From an uncultured Gemmatimonadota bacterium (GTDB taxonomy: Bacteria > Latescibacterota > UBA2968 > UBA8231), in NCBI GenBank assembly GCA_903893785.1, contig CAITNQ010000199.1:1-59395 (forward strand): DNA of 59,395 bases. The letters run 5' to 3'. Positions 8,621-18,427 of the stretch are shown in pieces. How positions within the stretch are numbered: position 1 is the stretch's first letter; each line of letters starts with the position of its first letter. The notes beneath the pieces were generated by a model. The model made no database searches. It was not told the origin of the DNA and worked only from the letters and a program-made list of their open reading frames with translations. Both the position numbers and the translations under genes were made by a program.

Positions 8621-9289
8621 TCATTCCGCGTCGAGCAGCTGGCGCGCCTGGGCGCCGATGGGAAGCTCGTTGAAGTCGTGAACGACTCGGCGAAGCACGC
8701 CTTTGCGGGCGTCGGTCTGGCCGAGCCGCTCGTAGCACCGGGCTGCGGCCAGCAGCGACTCGGCGGCCTCGGCAGTCCCCGGGTAGTCGGCGGCGTACTT
8801 CTCATATTCAGCCGCGGCGCCCTGCGTGTTGCCCTCGGCGTCCATGCAGGCGGCCAAACCGCTGCGCGCGCCGAAACGCAGGATCTGGTTATCGCCGGCC
8901 GCCGACAGCGCCTTCTGGTACAGGGTGCGCGCCTCGGCAAAGTTGCCCTGGTCGAAGCGTTTGTTAGCGAGCAGGACCAGTGCCTGGGTGGCTGCTGGTG
9001 TGCCGGAGTACTTGTCGATCAGCTGTTGGGCCACCGATGCCGCCTGCTCCTGCTGGCCATTGTCGTCGGCGATCAGGGCGTCGCCCAGTAGCCCGGCGGC
9101 CGTCTCCCGCGCCTGCTCCTGCGAATGGGACACGTAGGTAACGATCAGGACGATGGCGACCACCGCGCCAGCGCCAGCCAGGAAATACTGGGCGTGGTGA
9201 CGCACATAGTCGGCCGCGCGCATGACCCACTCGATGAACTCGTCTTCCTTGAGTTCGTCCTTGTTCAATTTGGCTTGTTCGGCGGACAT
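8621..9289 (-). CDS. Membrane-anchored TPR protein (YfgM/TPR_21-like)
   Basis: 222 aa. A charged N-terminal cytoplasmic tail (DELKEDEFIEWVMRAADYVR) is followed by one membrane span at about 36-54, then 3-4 TPR units with typical A-x2-Y and A-x3-Y spacing (ALVLLANKRFDQGNFAEA, AYEKYAADYPG-like). The arrangement matches YfgM, a SecYEG-associated ancillary periplasmic protein. It is flanked by prs copy 1 and apt in the same direction with 25-30 base gaps. Confidence 0.75.
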   Translation of the reverse strand: MSAEQAKLNKDELKEDEFIEWVMRAADYVRHHAQYFLAGAGAVVAIVLIVTYVSHSQEQARETAAGLLGDALIADDNGQQEQAASVAQQLIDKYSGTPAATQALVLLANKRFDQGNFAEARTLYQKALSAAGDNQILRFGARSGLAACMDAEGNTQGAAAEYEKYAADYPGTAEAAESLLAAARCYERLGQTDARKGVLRRVVHDFNELPIGAQARQLLDAE

Positions 9290-9314
9290 GTTTCGTCGGG
9301 CCTCTCTCTGGGGG

Positions 9315-9839
9315 TCAGTATTGAAGGATGCTATCGACGCGGTACGGCCGGAGCCGGTCCCGGCCGCCCAGGAAGGTCAACTCGACCAGGAAGCAGATGC
9401 CGGCCACCTCCCCGCCCAACTGGGTTGCCAGGCTGGCGGCGGCCACCATCGTACCCCCGGTCGCGAGCAGGTCGTCAACCAGCAGCAGCCGTTGCCCCGG
9501 GGCAACGGCATCGGCGTGGATCTCGATGCTGTCACTGCCGTATTCCAGCGCGTAGGTCTGGCGCAATACCGCGGCCGGCAGCTTGCCCGGTTTGCGCACC
9601 GGGACAAAGCCGCACCCCAGGGTTAGGGCCAGTGGCACGCCAAAGATGAACCCGCGCGACTCGATGCCGACGACCAAGTCCGGCCGTATGTCGGCGGCCG
9701 CCGCGGCCATCGCCGACACGGCGCCGGCCAAACCCGTCGGCGAAGCCAGCAACGGCGTGACGTCCTTGAATGAGATGCCGGGGCGCGGGAAATCGGGCAC
9801 TTCGCGGATGAGATCGCGGAGCGAGTCGGCCCCCTGCAT
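9315..9839 (-). CDS. apt: Adenine phosphoribosyltransferase
   Basis: 174 aa. It salvages adenine to AMP using PRPP, which suits its position between two PRPP synthase genes. Motifs: IREVPDFPRPGISFKDVTPL, GIESRGFIFG, PVRKPGKLP, and the PRPP loop LLLVDDLLATGGTM. ATG 9839 is chosen because it gives the standard APT N-terminus and has GGAG nine bases upstream; the longer open frame is Arg-rich and overlaps acyP. It follows acyP after 31 bases. Confidence 0.96.
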   Translation of the reverse strand: MQGADSLRDLIREVPDFPRPGISFKDVTPLLASPTGLAGAVSAMAAAAADIRPDLVVGIESRGFIFGVPLALTLGCGFVPVRKPGKLPAAVLRQTYALEYGSDSIEIHADAVAPGQRLLLVDDLLATGGTMVAAASLATQLGGEVAGICFLVELTFLGGRDRLRPYRVDSILQY

Positions 9840-9870
9840 AGACGGAACTCCGTGGGGGCATGGCCCCCGT

Positions 9871-10152
9871 TCAAGACCGTATGGTAAAACCGGCCATGGC
9901 GCCGGCTGCGTCCGAGGCCTCAACGACGCAACCGCGCACCACGCTGCCCGGCGGTCCGAGGCGCAGATCCGCAGCCAACTCGGCCAAGGCGTCCGGCGGC
10001 CCGGCCGCGCAAACCTCGACGCCGCCGTCGGCCTGGTTGCGAACGTAACCACGCAAACCGAGGGCGACAGCCCGTTGGCGCACGAAGTAGCGGAAGCCTA
10101 CCCCTTGGACGCGGCCGCTGACCACGGCGCGGAGCCCTGCATCAGCCGTCAT
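9871..10152 (-). CDS. acyP: Acylphosphatase
   Basis: 93 aa, typical. It hydrolyses acyl phosphates. Family motifs are present: VSGRVQGVGFRYFVRQRA (catalytic Arg in VGFR) and GYVRNQADGGVEV (catalytic Asn in VRN). ATG 10152 follows GGAGAATGG. It is the first gene after a TTGACA-N17-TATTTT promoter, with about 45 bases of leader. Confidence 0.95.
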   Translation of the reverse strand: MTADAGLRAVVSGRVQGVGFRYFVRQRAVALGLRGYVRNQADGGVEVCAAGPPDALAELAADLRLGPPGSVVRGCVVEASDAAGAMAGFTIRS

Positions 10153-10201
10153 CCTGCCATTCTCCACACGGCCGGAAAGCGCGGTACAGCAATAGCTTTC
10201 G

Positions 10202-10230
10202 AAAATAGACCGCGCTCGGGGCGCTGTCAA
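10202..10230 (-). promoter_or_regulatory. Sigma70-type promoter for acyP-apt and downstream genes
   Basis: On the minus strand, TTGACA (10230-10225), a 17-base spacer, then TATTTT (10207-10202). It lies between the DUF5989 gene and acyP, so the RNA would start near 10195, about 43 bases before acyP. It makes acyP-apt-TPR-prs partly independent of the upstream prs copy 2. Confidence 0.8.
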
Positions 10231-10286
10231 ACCAACGGTCGTGCGCGCCGCCGCGCCGGTACCCGACGTCCGAGCCCGCCGCAGGC

Positions 10287-10448
10287 TCAGAACAGCGCGT
10301 AGATGAACGGCGCCACGGCCGAACCCTGGGTGGCGACGATGAGCAATCCGAGCAGCGCCAGAGTGATCACGATGGGCGCGAGCCACCACTTCTTGCGTAC
10401 TCGCAAAAAGTCCCACAGTTCCAGCGCCAGGCGCCACCTGCTGTGCAT
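10287..10448 (-). CDS. 53-aa membrane protein, DUF5989-like
   Basis: A small gene of 53 codons: begins MHSRWRLALELWDFLRVRKK, then WW and a hydrophobic span (about 23-40), and ends with a QGSAVAPFIYALF-type tail. The pattern 'LWeFLrvrKKWWLaPi...lLglLiv..qGSavAPFIYtLF' is what I know as the DUF5989 family, often found beside SxtJ-like and carbamoyltransferase genes; here it follows prs copy 2 by 9 bases. The stop codon of prs (TGAGGTAA) supplies a GAGG ribosome site. Function unknown. Confidence 0.8.
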   Translation of the reverse strand: MHSRWRLALELWDFLRVRKKWWLAPIVITLALLGLLIVATQGSAVAPFIYALF

Positions 10449-10457
10449 GTTGTTACC

Positions 10458-11402
10458 TCAGTTGTCGACTAGTCGGCTGACCGACTCGCCGTGGTGGATG
10501 GCACGGATCGCATCGGCCAGCAACGGGCCCACCGACAGCACTTCCACCTTGCCGACCGGGCGGCCCTCAGGCAGGGGCAGGGTGTTGGTGGTGATGAAGC
10601 ACTCCACGGGCGAGGCGTCGATGGCTTCGAGGGCTCGCTGCGAGAAGATTCCGTGCGTGCAGCCGGCCATGATCCGACGCGCCCCGCGTTGCTTGAGCGC
10701 CCGCATGGCTTCGATCATTGAGCCACCGGTAAGGACCTCATCGTCGAACAGCAGCGCGTCCTTGCCGTCGATGTCGCCGATCACGGTCTGCACCACCGCC
10801 TTCTCATCATCGGCCCAGCGGCGCTTGTCCATGATCGCCAGCGGCAGGTCCAGGCGCCGCGCGTACACGCTTGCCTCCTCCGCGCTCCCGACGTCAGGCG
10901 AGACCACAACTGCGTTGCTCAGGTCCTTGCCGCGGAAATGGTTACATATCAGCGGCGTAGCCCAGAGCTGGTCTACCGGGATGCGCGAGAAGGCGACGAT
11001 CTGCGGCGAGTGCAGGGTGACGGTCAGGACGCGATCCGCCCCCGCTGTTTCCAGCAGATCCGCGACCAGGCGAGCGGTGATGGAGATACGCGGCTCGTCT
11101 TTCTTGTCAGAACGCACGTAGGGGTAATACGGGACCACCGCCGTCACCCGGCCGGCCGAGGCGTACTTGAGGGCGTCGATGATCAGCAGGAGCTCGATCA
11201 GATGGTCGTTGACTGGCGATGACGAGGTCTGCACGACGAACACATCGTCTTCGCGGACGTTCTCGAGGATCTTCACCTTGAGGTTGTCGTTGGCGGCGCG
11301 ATCGATCTGCAGACGACCGGGGACCAGATCCAGGCGGCGGCAGATCTCCTCGGCCAGGGGTTGGTTGCTCGAGCCCGAGAAGACCTTGAGATAGTCCTTC
11401 AT
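10458..11402 (-). CDS. prs: Ribose-phosphate pyrophosphokinase, copy 2 (variant PRPP loop)
   Basis: 314 aa. Motifs: VVPYYPYVRSDKKDEPRISI, GADRVLTVTLHSPQI, VVVSPDVGS, IMDKRRW, and GDIDGKDALLFDDEVLTGGS. As in copy 1, the PRPP loop has DDEVxTG where the classical enzyme has DDxxDTGGT. Copy 2 keeps more of the classical VVSPDVG and HGIFS segments, so it may be the main PRPP synthase. It lies 28 bases after hemB in the same direction. Confidence 0.92.
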   Translation of the reverse strand: MKDYLKVFSGSSNQPLAEEICRRLDLVPGRLQIDRAANDNLKVKILENVREDDVFVVQTSSSPVNDHLIELLLIIDALKYASAGRVTAVVPYYPYVRSDKKDEPRISITARLVADLLETAGADRVLTVTLHSPQIVAFSRIPVDQLWATPLICNHFRGKDLSNAVVVSPDVGSAEEASVYARRLDLPLAIMDKRRWADDEKAVVQTVIGDIDGKDALLFDDEVLTGGSMIEAMRALKQRGARRIMAGCTHGIFSQRALEAIDASPVECFITTNTLPLPEGRPVGKVEVLSVGPLLADAIRAIHHGESVSRLVDN

Positions 11403-11430
11403 GGTTGCACCCCAAGGCAGACGCCCATGG

Positions 11431-12441
11431 TCACGGCAGCACCCGGGCTACGTCTTTGGCAAAGTACGTCAGAATCAACTCGGCCCCGGCGCGGCGGATG
11501 GACAGCAGGATCTCATCGCGCACGCGGGCTTCGTCGATCCAGCCCAGGCGCGCCGCGGCTTTCACCATGGCGAATTCGCCGCTGACGTTGTACGCCGCCA
11601 GAGGGGCGTCGAAGCGTTCGCGAGCGGCGCGGATAATGTCCAGATAGGCCAGCGCCGGTTTGACCATGACGATGTCGGCGCCCTCCTCCAGGTCCAGCTC
11701 GATCTCGCGCATGGCTTCGCGCGCATTAGCAGGATCCATCTGGTGGCTCCGGCGGTCGCCGGTTCGCGGCGTCGAACCCGCTGCCTCGCGAAACGGGCCG
11801 TAGAACCCCGACGCGTACTTGGCGGCATAGGACATGATCGGCAGGTCGCGATGGCCATGGCCGTCCAGCGCGTCACGGATCCGCCCGATGCGGCCGTCCA
11901 TCATGTCAGAGGGGGCGATCAGGTCAGCCCCGGCGTCGGCATAGGTAAGAGCCGAGCGCACCAGTAACTCAACCGTGGGCTCGTTGAGCACCTTGCCGTC
12001 GTGCAGCACGCCGCAGTGGCCGTGGTCTGTGTATTCGCACAGGCATACGTCGGCTACCAGGACCAGTTCCGGGCAGGCGGCTTTGATCGCCGTCAGCGCC
12101 TGGGGCACAATCCCTTCCGGGTCGTAGCCGCCGCTGCCGACCGCGTCTTTTGTCGGCGGGATGCCGAAGAGCAGCACGGCAGGAATCCCGAGCCCAGCCA
12201 GTTCGCGGCACTCCTCGACCAACAGGTCGGGCGACAACTGGAAGTTGCCTGGCATTGACTGGATCTCGTGCCGCACCCCCGTGCCCGGGCAGACAAACAG
12301 CGGCATGATCAGGTTGTCGCGGCACAGGCGCGTCTCGCGCACCATGGAGCGGATACCGGCCAGGTGTCGCAGCCGGCGGGGTCGACGCCGTTCCGGACAG
12401 GTGGTCAGGGCCAAGTTGTCCCCCTTTTCGCGGGATGGCAT
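11431..12441 (-). CDS. hemB: Delta-aminolevulinic acid dehydratase (porphobilinogen synthase)
   Basis: 336 aa. It condenses two 5-aminolevulinates into porphobilinogen. The catalytic zinc cluster is intact: [14 protein letters not shown]. Schiff-base lysines are in [15 protein letters not shown] and [10 protein letters not shown], and MDPAN is present. ATG 12441 fits the usual N-terminus (RPRRLR) but lacks a clear Shine-Dalgarno, so a nearby alternative start is possible. It lies 65 bases after thrC. The other heme gene in the window, hemE, is 35 kb away. Confidence 0.96.
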   Translation of the reverse strand: MPSREKGDNLALTTCPERRRPRRLRHLAGIRSMVRETRLCRDNLIMPLFVCPGTGVRHEIQSMPGNFQLSPDLLVEECRELAGLGIPAVLLFGIPPTKDAVGSGGYDPEGIVPQALTAIKAACPELVLVADVCLCEYTDHGHCGVLHDGKVLNEPTVELLVRSALTYADAGADLIAPSDMMDGRIGRIRDALDGHGHRDLPIMSYAAKYASGFYGPFREAAGSTPRTGDRRSHQMDPANAREAMREIELDLEEGADIVMVKPALAYLDIIRAARERFDAPLAAYNVSGEFAMVKAAARLGWIDEARVRDEILLSIRRAGAELILTYFAKDVARVLP

Positions 12442-12506
12442 TGGGCACAACCTACAGGAGGCCCCCGGATCCGGCAAGGGCGGCCGCCGGTCTCATCGGC
12501 CAGCGG

Positions 12507-13850
<1,344 letters not shown>

Positions 13851-13982
13851 TTACCTGGGGCGGGCGGCTGGCGCGCAAGGGGCGGGGCAAGGAAATACGG
13901 AATCTGCCGGCGAGGGCCGGGCGGCGGTAATCTACCCACACCGACGCGGCGGAGCAAGCACCTGGCCAGCCGGCAAAGCAAT

Positions 13983-14007
13983 GGGGCCCGCGCCGTGCGC
14001 GGGCCCC
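13983..14007 (-). terminator. Perfect 11-bp GC hairpin downstream of the acidic-protein gene
   Basis: GGGGCCCGCGC / GCGCGGGCCCC with a 3-nt CGT loop, 29 bases past the stop at 14036. On the minus strand it is followed by ATTGCTTTGCC, a weak T-rich stretch. It likely ends the acidic-protein transcript and separates it from thrC. The rest of 13845-14035 holds no gene. Confidence 0.65.
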
Positions 14008-14035
14008 GGACGGCCGCCAGAAGGGGCGCTGCCGG

Positions 14036-15217
14036 TCAACCCAGAAGCTTGTCGATCTCTTCGTTGGACATCGTTTGGTCGCCGCCCTCCATATCCTCGA
14101 ACCGCGATGCCTTCTTGCCCTTCTCGGGCAAGGCCGGTGCCTTGCGGCGGGCGGCGGCGGGCGGTGGCGGCGGTGGCAGCGCCTTCTTCTTGGCAGCCGG
14201 CGGCGGTGGCGGCGGGGCCGTGGTCTTGCGCTTCGGCGGGGGCTCTTCTTCTTCGTCGGCAGAGGCCAGCAGGGCCTGCATCTCGTCGTCGGAGATCTCA
14301 GGGCCGGTCAGATCGGCTTCCTCGTCGTCACCCAGAAGGGCCGCCAGATCGTCGTCGTCATCGTCGTCGGTTGCCGCGGCGGGTTTCGCCTCTTCGTCAT
14401 CCTCATCTTCTGCCAGCAGCGACGCGAGGTCGATCTCCTCATCGTCTTCATCCGCTTCCGGTTCGTCCGCGCTGTCTTCGTCGTCCTCGTCATCCTCGGC
14501 CAGCAACTGCGCCAAGTCGAGTTCCTCATCTTCGGGCTCGTCGTCCTCGTCGTCCTCGGCGTCGTCATCGCTCGCAGCCGCCGGATCCCCCTCGTCGTCC
14601 TCCAGTTCCTCCTCGAACTCCTCGTCTTCTTCCTCGTCCTCGTCGGCGACGGCCCCGAGCAGTTCACTCAGGTCCTCCGCCTCTTCCCCGTCATCACTGG
14701 CGGGTTCCGGGGCAGGTTGGGGCCGCGTCGCGCGGGCGCCGGCCTCCGGCGCGGTCCGGGCCGGGGTAGGCGGCGCCGGCGCCTCGTTGAAGAGGCGGTC
14801 CAACTCGGCGTCGTCAGCGGACGCGCCCCGCTCGCTCCTGCCGTTGCGGCCCGCCGTACGGGCCACCCCGTGGGCCGACTCTTCGGGCAGGAAGACCGCG
14901 TCCTCGAATTCCATATCGGCGCCGTAGCCCGGACGGATGTCGGGTTCGCGTCCCAGTAGCCGGGCGGTCAGGGCATGGAATTCTTGGCGGACCGTCTCGG
15001 CGTCGCCGCTCGCCATGGGCTCGGCGGTTCGGCGGACGAAAGCCAGCACCTCGTTCAGGCCCGGAAAGGCGTCATCGAAGACCATCAGGTACGCCCGGGT
15101 CTTCTCGTCGCTGATCTCAGCCCGCACCTTCTCGTACCACAGGCGGCGGAAGAGCGTCGCCAGGGAATCGAGCGCCTCAAGTTGGCCGACGACGTCACGC
15201 AGTTCCTGCTCGTTCAT
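14036..15217 (-). CDS. Highly acidic, low-complexity protein with repeated FliM-like EIDxLL motifs
   Basis: 393 aa. Residues 1-100 form a folded-looking helical domain of no family I recognise. Residues 135-393 are dominated by Asp/Glu runs, then two Lys/polyproline blocks (about 326-362). Spread through the acidic part are short hydrophobic peptides: AELDRLF (137), DLSELLG (182), DLAQLLA (234), DLASLLA (263), DLAALLG (290), DEMQALLA (311), and at the very C-terminus SNEEIDKLLG (384). The last two closely match the FliM N-terminal peptide LSQxEIDALL that binds CheY-P. No chemotaxis or flagellar gene is nearby. It may be a multivalent docking scaffold; that is inference. The acidic-codon-rich DNA makes the opposite strand look like a long Ser-rich frame, which is spurious. 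Confidence 0.8.
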   Translation of the reverse strand: MNEQELRDVVGQLEALDSLATLFRRLWYEKVRAEISDEKTRAYLMVFDDAFPGLNEVLAFVRRTAEPMASGDAETVRQEFHALTARLLGREPDIRPGYGADMEFEDAVFLPEESAHGVARTAGRNGRSERGASADDAELDRLFNEAPAPPTPARTAPEAGARATRPQPAPEPASDDGEEAEDLSELLGAVADEDEEEDEEFEEELEDDEGDPAAASDDDAEDDEDDEPEDEELDLAQLLAEDDEDDEDSADEPEADEDDEEIDLASLLAEDEDDEEAKPAAATDDDDDDDLAALLGDDEEADLTGPEISDDEMQALLASADEEEEPPPKRKTTAPPPPPPAAKKKALPPPPPPAAARRKAPALPEKGKKASRFEDMEGGDQTMSNEEIDKLLG

Positions 15218-15621
15218 GGCACCCGCCTCTCGTACCGTATGGGCCGCCGTTCGCGGCGCTCATCGTCCCTGGCAGCCAGCTACCCGCAGGTGGAGGCCGG
15301 CCCCGAGCGGGGTGGACGCGTCATGCGACCACTCCGCCCGGGTTAACCGCCGCCGTCGCGGTCGCACAACCGCGACGCCCCGCCGGGAACGCGACATGGT
15401 GACCAACTGAGCAATTGCCGTGCCGGTTGCGCGCTGCTGTCGGGCATCGGCGCCGGCCGTGGCCCGTTCTCCTGCTGGGATAACGGTATCTGCAACACCA
15501 CAATATCTTGGGGTACCAACATCACGCAGTCAGGTCGCGTTCGCGCTCTATGGAAGGTTTTTCCGCCTTCCTGACGCCTGTGGCCAAGCGGTTGGCGTTC
15601 GCCCCCGAGGCGCTCGTGGGC
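15218..15621. other. 404-bp intergenic region with no gene seen
   Basis: It lies upstream of the acidic-protein gene and downstream of the aminotransferase gene, both minus strand. It has a locally AT-richer patch near 15478-15530 (minus-strand GATATT near 15505) that may hold the promoter for the acidic protein, but no convincing -35 box. No RNA gene or terminator was recognised. Confidence 0.5.
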
Positions 15622-16788
15622 TCAGACCGCCAGTGCGGCCTCGACTGCCGCTCCCGGGCGCACACTGAACCCGTGGGCCGCCAGAAGGCTGCCCAGGGCG
15701 GTCAACAGCAGCACCACGTTCTCAGCTGTGGCGCCATGCCCCATCAGGCCCACCCGCCAGATGCGCCCTTTCAATGGCCCCAGGCCGCCACCGATCTCGA
15801 TGTTCCAGTCACGCAGCAGGGCTCGCCTCAGGGCCAGATCGTCGACGCCGTCGGGAATGCTCACCGCATTGAGGCTCGGCAGGCGCCAGGGGGCCGCTAC
15901 GGGCAACGATAGGCCCAGCGCTTCCAGGCCACGGACCAGCCGTTCGTGGTTGGCCTGGTGGCGAGCCCAGCGCCGAGGCAGGCCCTCTTCGTCGATCAGC
16001 CGCAGGGCCTCGTACAGGGCGTACGCCATCGACACCGGCGCGGTATGGTGGTACACCCGGTCCTGTCCCCAGTATTGCTCGATCATCCCCAAATCCAGGT
16101 ACCAACTCTGGACCGGCGCGTGGCGCTGGTGCAGCGCGGCCAGGGCTCGATCGCTGACCGTGATCGGCGCCAGGCCGGGTGGGCAGCTCAGGCACTTCTG
16201 GGTGCCGCTGTAACAGATGTCGATCCCCCACCCGTCAACATCAACCTCCACGCCTCCCAGTGAGGTGACCGTATCGACCAACAACAGGGCCCCGCACTCA
16301 CGGGCGGCGTCGGCCAGCGGCGCCACCGGCTGCAGCACCCCGGTCGACGTTTCGGCGTGGACCACGGCCAGCAGCTTCGGGCGCTCCTTCATCACCGCAG
16401 CGGCCAGCGCCTCCGGCGGCACGGGCTCGCCCCAGGGAGCCTCCACGGCGGTCACCATGGCCCCGCAGCGCCGGGCCACCTCAGCCAGGCGTTGGCCGAA
16501 TAGCCCGCACACGGCCACCACGACGCGATCGCCTGGCTCAACGAAATTGACCATGCAGGCCTCCATGCCCGCGCTCCCCGTGCCCGAAATCGGCAGCGTG
16601 AGCGTGTTCCGGGTCTGGAACACCCGCCGCAGCAGGTCCTTGGTGCGCTCCATCAGGGCGATGAACTCGGGATCGAGATGGCCCACGAGGGGGGCTGACA
16701 GGGCGCGGTACACCCGCGGATGGACCGGGCTGGGCCCGGGGCCCAGCAGCACGCGTGCGGGTGGATCCAACGCCGGGGTGGCCGTCAT
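15622..16788 (-). CDS. Class V aminotransferase (alanine/serine-glyoxylate type)
   Basis: 388 aa PLP enzyme. N-terminal LLGPGPSPVHPRVY, GTGSAGMEA and the PLP-lysine motif YSGTQKCLSCPPGLAP identify the alanine-glyoxylate/serine-pyruvate branch (AgxT/PucG-like). VDTVTSLGG carries the PLP-binding Asp. ATG 16788 is chosen because GAGG lies just upstream and it falls after the thiT stop. Co-directional with thiT (10-base gap), so likely one transcript. Substrate pair not fixed by sequence. Confidence 0.88.
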   Translation of the reverse strand: MTATPALDPPARVLLGPGPSPVHPRVYRALSAPLVGHLDPEFIALMERTKDLLRRVFQTRNTLTLPISGTGSAGMEACMVNFVEPGDRVVVAVCGLFGQRLAEVARRCGAMVTAVEAPWGEPVPPEALAAAVMKERPKLLAVVHAETSTGVLQPVAPLADAARECGALLLVDTVTSLGGVEVDVDGWGIDICYSGTQKCLSCPPGLAPITVSDRALAALHQRHAPVQSWYLDLGMIEQYWGQDRVYHHTAPVSMAYALYEALRLIDEEGLPRRWARHQANHERLVRGLEALGLSLPVAAPWRLPSLNAVSIPDGVDDLALRRALLRDWNIEIGGGLGPLKGRIWRVGLMGHGATAENVVLLLTALGSLLAAHGFSVRPGAAVEAALAV

Positions 16789-16798
16789 GCAGACCTCG

Positions 16799-17347
16799 TC
16801 AACGGTGTTGGGTGAGCAGGCGGAAAACGAGCTGCAGCAGGAGGATATGTAGGAGCAGCTGCGGTCCCAGGTAGCTGGCATTGTAGACCAGCGAATAGAT
16901 CCAGGCCGCCTGCCCGGGTGGGGCATAGGCGGCAAAGAAGATGGTTCCCGAGGCGAAGTGAGCGGCCAGACGGGCGCTGTTACCGGCCACCATGGCGGCG
17001 ACCACCCGGACGCGCGCCAGCCATTCGGGGGCGGCGGCGGCCGGTCCGGGCACCTGACCGATCAATCCGGCGACCCACCCGAGGCCGCCGTAGGCCAGCG
17101 GGTAGTCGAGCAGAACCTGGGCCGGGTGGACCACGACGGGCTCGAGGAGCAGATTGATCACTGCCAGGCCGACACCGGTAAGCAGGCCCACCCGCGCCCC
17201 GTGCCGGCAGGCGACGATCAGCACCGGCAGGGTCTCCAGGCTGACCGAACCCCCGTTGATCAGTTGCGGCAGGGGGATCTTGATCAGGCCCAGGACCGTG
17301 GCCAACGCCACGGCCGCCGCTGTTTCCGTGACCAATTGCGGGCGCAC
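16799..17347 (-). CDS. thiT: ThiT-like thiamine ECF transporter S component
   Basis: 182 aa, about six membrane spans. Family signatures: an LINGGSVSLETLP-like segment near residue 30 and HPAQVLLDYPLAYGGLG near residue 75, the latter matching the thiamine-binding loop region of ThiT; then AAHFASGTIFF. ThiT works with a shared EcfA/EcfA'/EcfT module; none is in the window. It lies between the TPR-parvulin gene (14-base gap) and the aminotransferase. No TPP riboswitch is visible upstream. Confidence 0.8.
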   Translation of the reverse strand: MRPQLVTETAAAVALATVLGLIKIPLPQLINGGSVSLETLPVLIVACRHGARVGLLTGVGLAVINLLLEPVVVHPAQVLLDYPLAYGGLGWVAGLIGQVPGPAAAAPEWLARVRVVAAMVAGNSARLAAHFASGTIFFAAYAPPGQAAWIYSLVYNASYLGPQLLLHILLLQLVFRLLTQHR

Positions 17348-17361
17348 GGCGTCCCCCTGTC

Positions 17362-18369
17362 TTACTCGAGGCGCTGGATAACCATGTACCCGTTCTGGAC
17401 GGTCAGGACGGCGCCCACTTCGCCCACGCCCAGGCGGGCCACCGCAGCCTCGAAATCCGGCATGAGCTCGCCGGGGCCGAAGTAACCCACATCGCCGCCC
17501 TCGGCCGCGGCCGGACCGAGTGAGAACTCGCGCGCGAGTTCGGCGAAGTCCTCGCCCTTGCCGATGCGTTCGCGGAGATCCTCGGCCTCGCCGCTGCTGC
17601 GCACCAAGATGCAGCGGGCTCGCATCTTCCCGGCCGCCTTGGCGCGCACCTCGTCCATGCGCGCATTGACGGCATAGACCAGCTGGGCGTCGGGCGCCAC
17701 GGCCAGGGCTTGCTGGTACGCGGCCAGGGCCTCCTGGTAGCGCCCCTGTTTGGCCAGCAGGAACGCCAAGTTGTTCCGCGCCTCGAAATGATCGGGCACC
17801 AGCTCCGCCAACCGCCGGTACTCAGCGATAGCAGCCTCGGTGCTGTCCACCTGCGTCAGGTAGTACCCCCGGTACCGGTGCGCCTCGGGGTTGGCCGGAT
17901 CCAGTGCCAGGGCCGTGTCCAGTTCGGCCCGGGCAGACCCCAGGTCGTCGGCCTGCAGCAGCAGGAACCCCAGCGAACTGCGCACGGAAGACTCGCGCGG
18001 CGCGATGGCCACAGCTTGACGCACGGCAGCGACGGCGGAGTCCAACTGCCCGGCAGCCAGGAACACCTCGCCCAAGCCGCCATACGCGGCCAACTGCGCT
18101 GGCTTCTCGCGCAGCGAGCGGCGAAACGCATCGATGGCCTCGGGGTACTTCTGGTTGCGGGCGTACAAGTCCGCCAGGCGGTTCAGGAAGCCCGCGCTGC
18201 CGGCGCCGGCGGTGAGCGCCAGTTCATACTCCTGCAGGGCCAGATCGTACTGGCCAGAGGCGGCGTACCGCTCGCCATTGGCCACATGCTCCACGGTTGC
18301 CGGTTCCTGGCCGTCTGCAGCGGTGAACACCAAGCCTGCTACCACGTACCCCCACCAACGCCGGCGCAT
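17362..18369 (-). CDS. Exported TPR protein fused to a parvulin-type PPIase domain
   Basis: 335 aa. A short signal sequence (about 1-20) precedes some six TPR units (about 30-235; for example NPEAHRYRGYYLTQVDSTEA). The last 85 residues match a rotamase/parvulin fold: KGEDFAELAREFSLGP, then GGDVGYFGPGELMPDFEAAV and VLTVQNGYMVIQRLE. In normal parvulins this domain is used in periplasmic chaperones such as PrsA/SurA. Here the start of the domain is shortened (CILVRSSGEAEDL instead of a longer HIL...A..LL.kl), so catalysis is uncertain. It follows the aldolase gene. Confidence 0.8.
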   Translation of the reverse strand: MRRRWWGYVVAGLVFTAADGQEPATVEHVANGERYAASGQYDLALQEYELALTAGAGSAGFLNRLADLYARNQKYPEAIDAFRRSLREKPAQLAAYGGLGEVFLAAGQLDSAVAAVRQAVAIAPRESSVRSSLGFLLLQADDLGSARAELDTALALDPANPEAHRYRGYYLTQVDSTEAAIAEYRRLAELVPDHFEARNNLAFLLAKQGRYQEALAAYQQALAVAPDAQLVYAVNARMDEVRAKAAGKMRARCILVRSSGEAEDLRERIGKGEDFAELAREFSLGPAAAEGGDVGYFGPGELMPDFEAAVARLGVGEVGAVLTVQNGYMVIQRLE

Positions 18370-18427
18370 CGCTGTCCACTCTCCCCCGGTCGCTGACCGG
18401 GTCCTGCCATCGTGTCGGTTGGGATTG

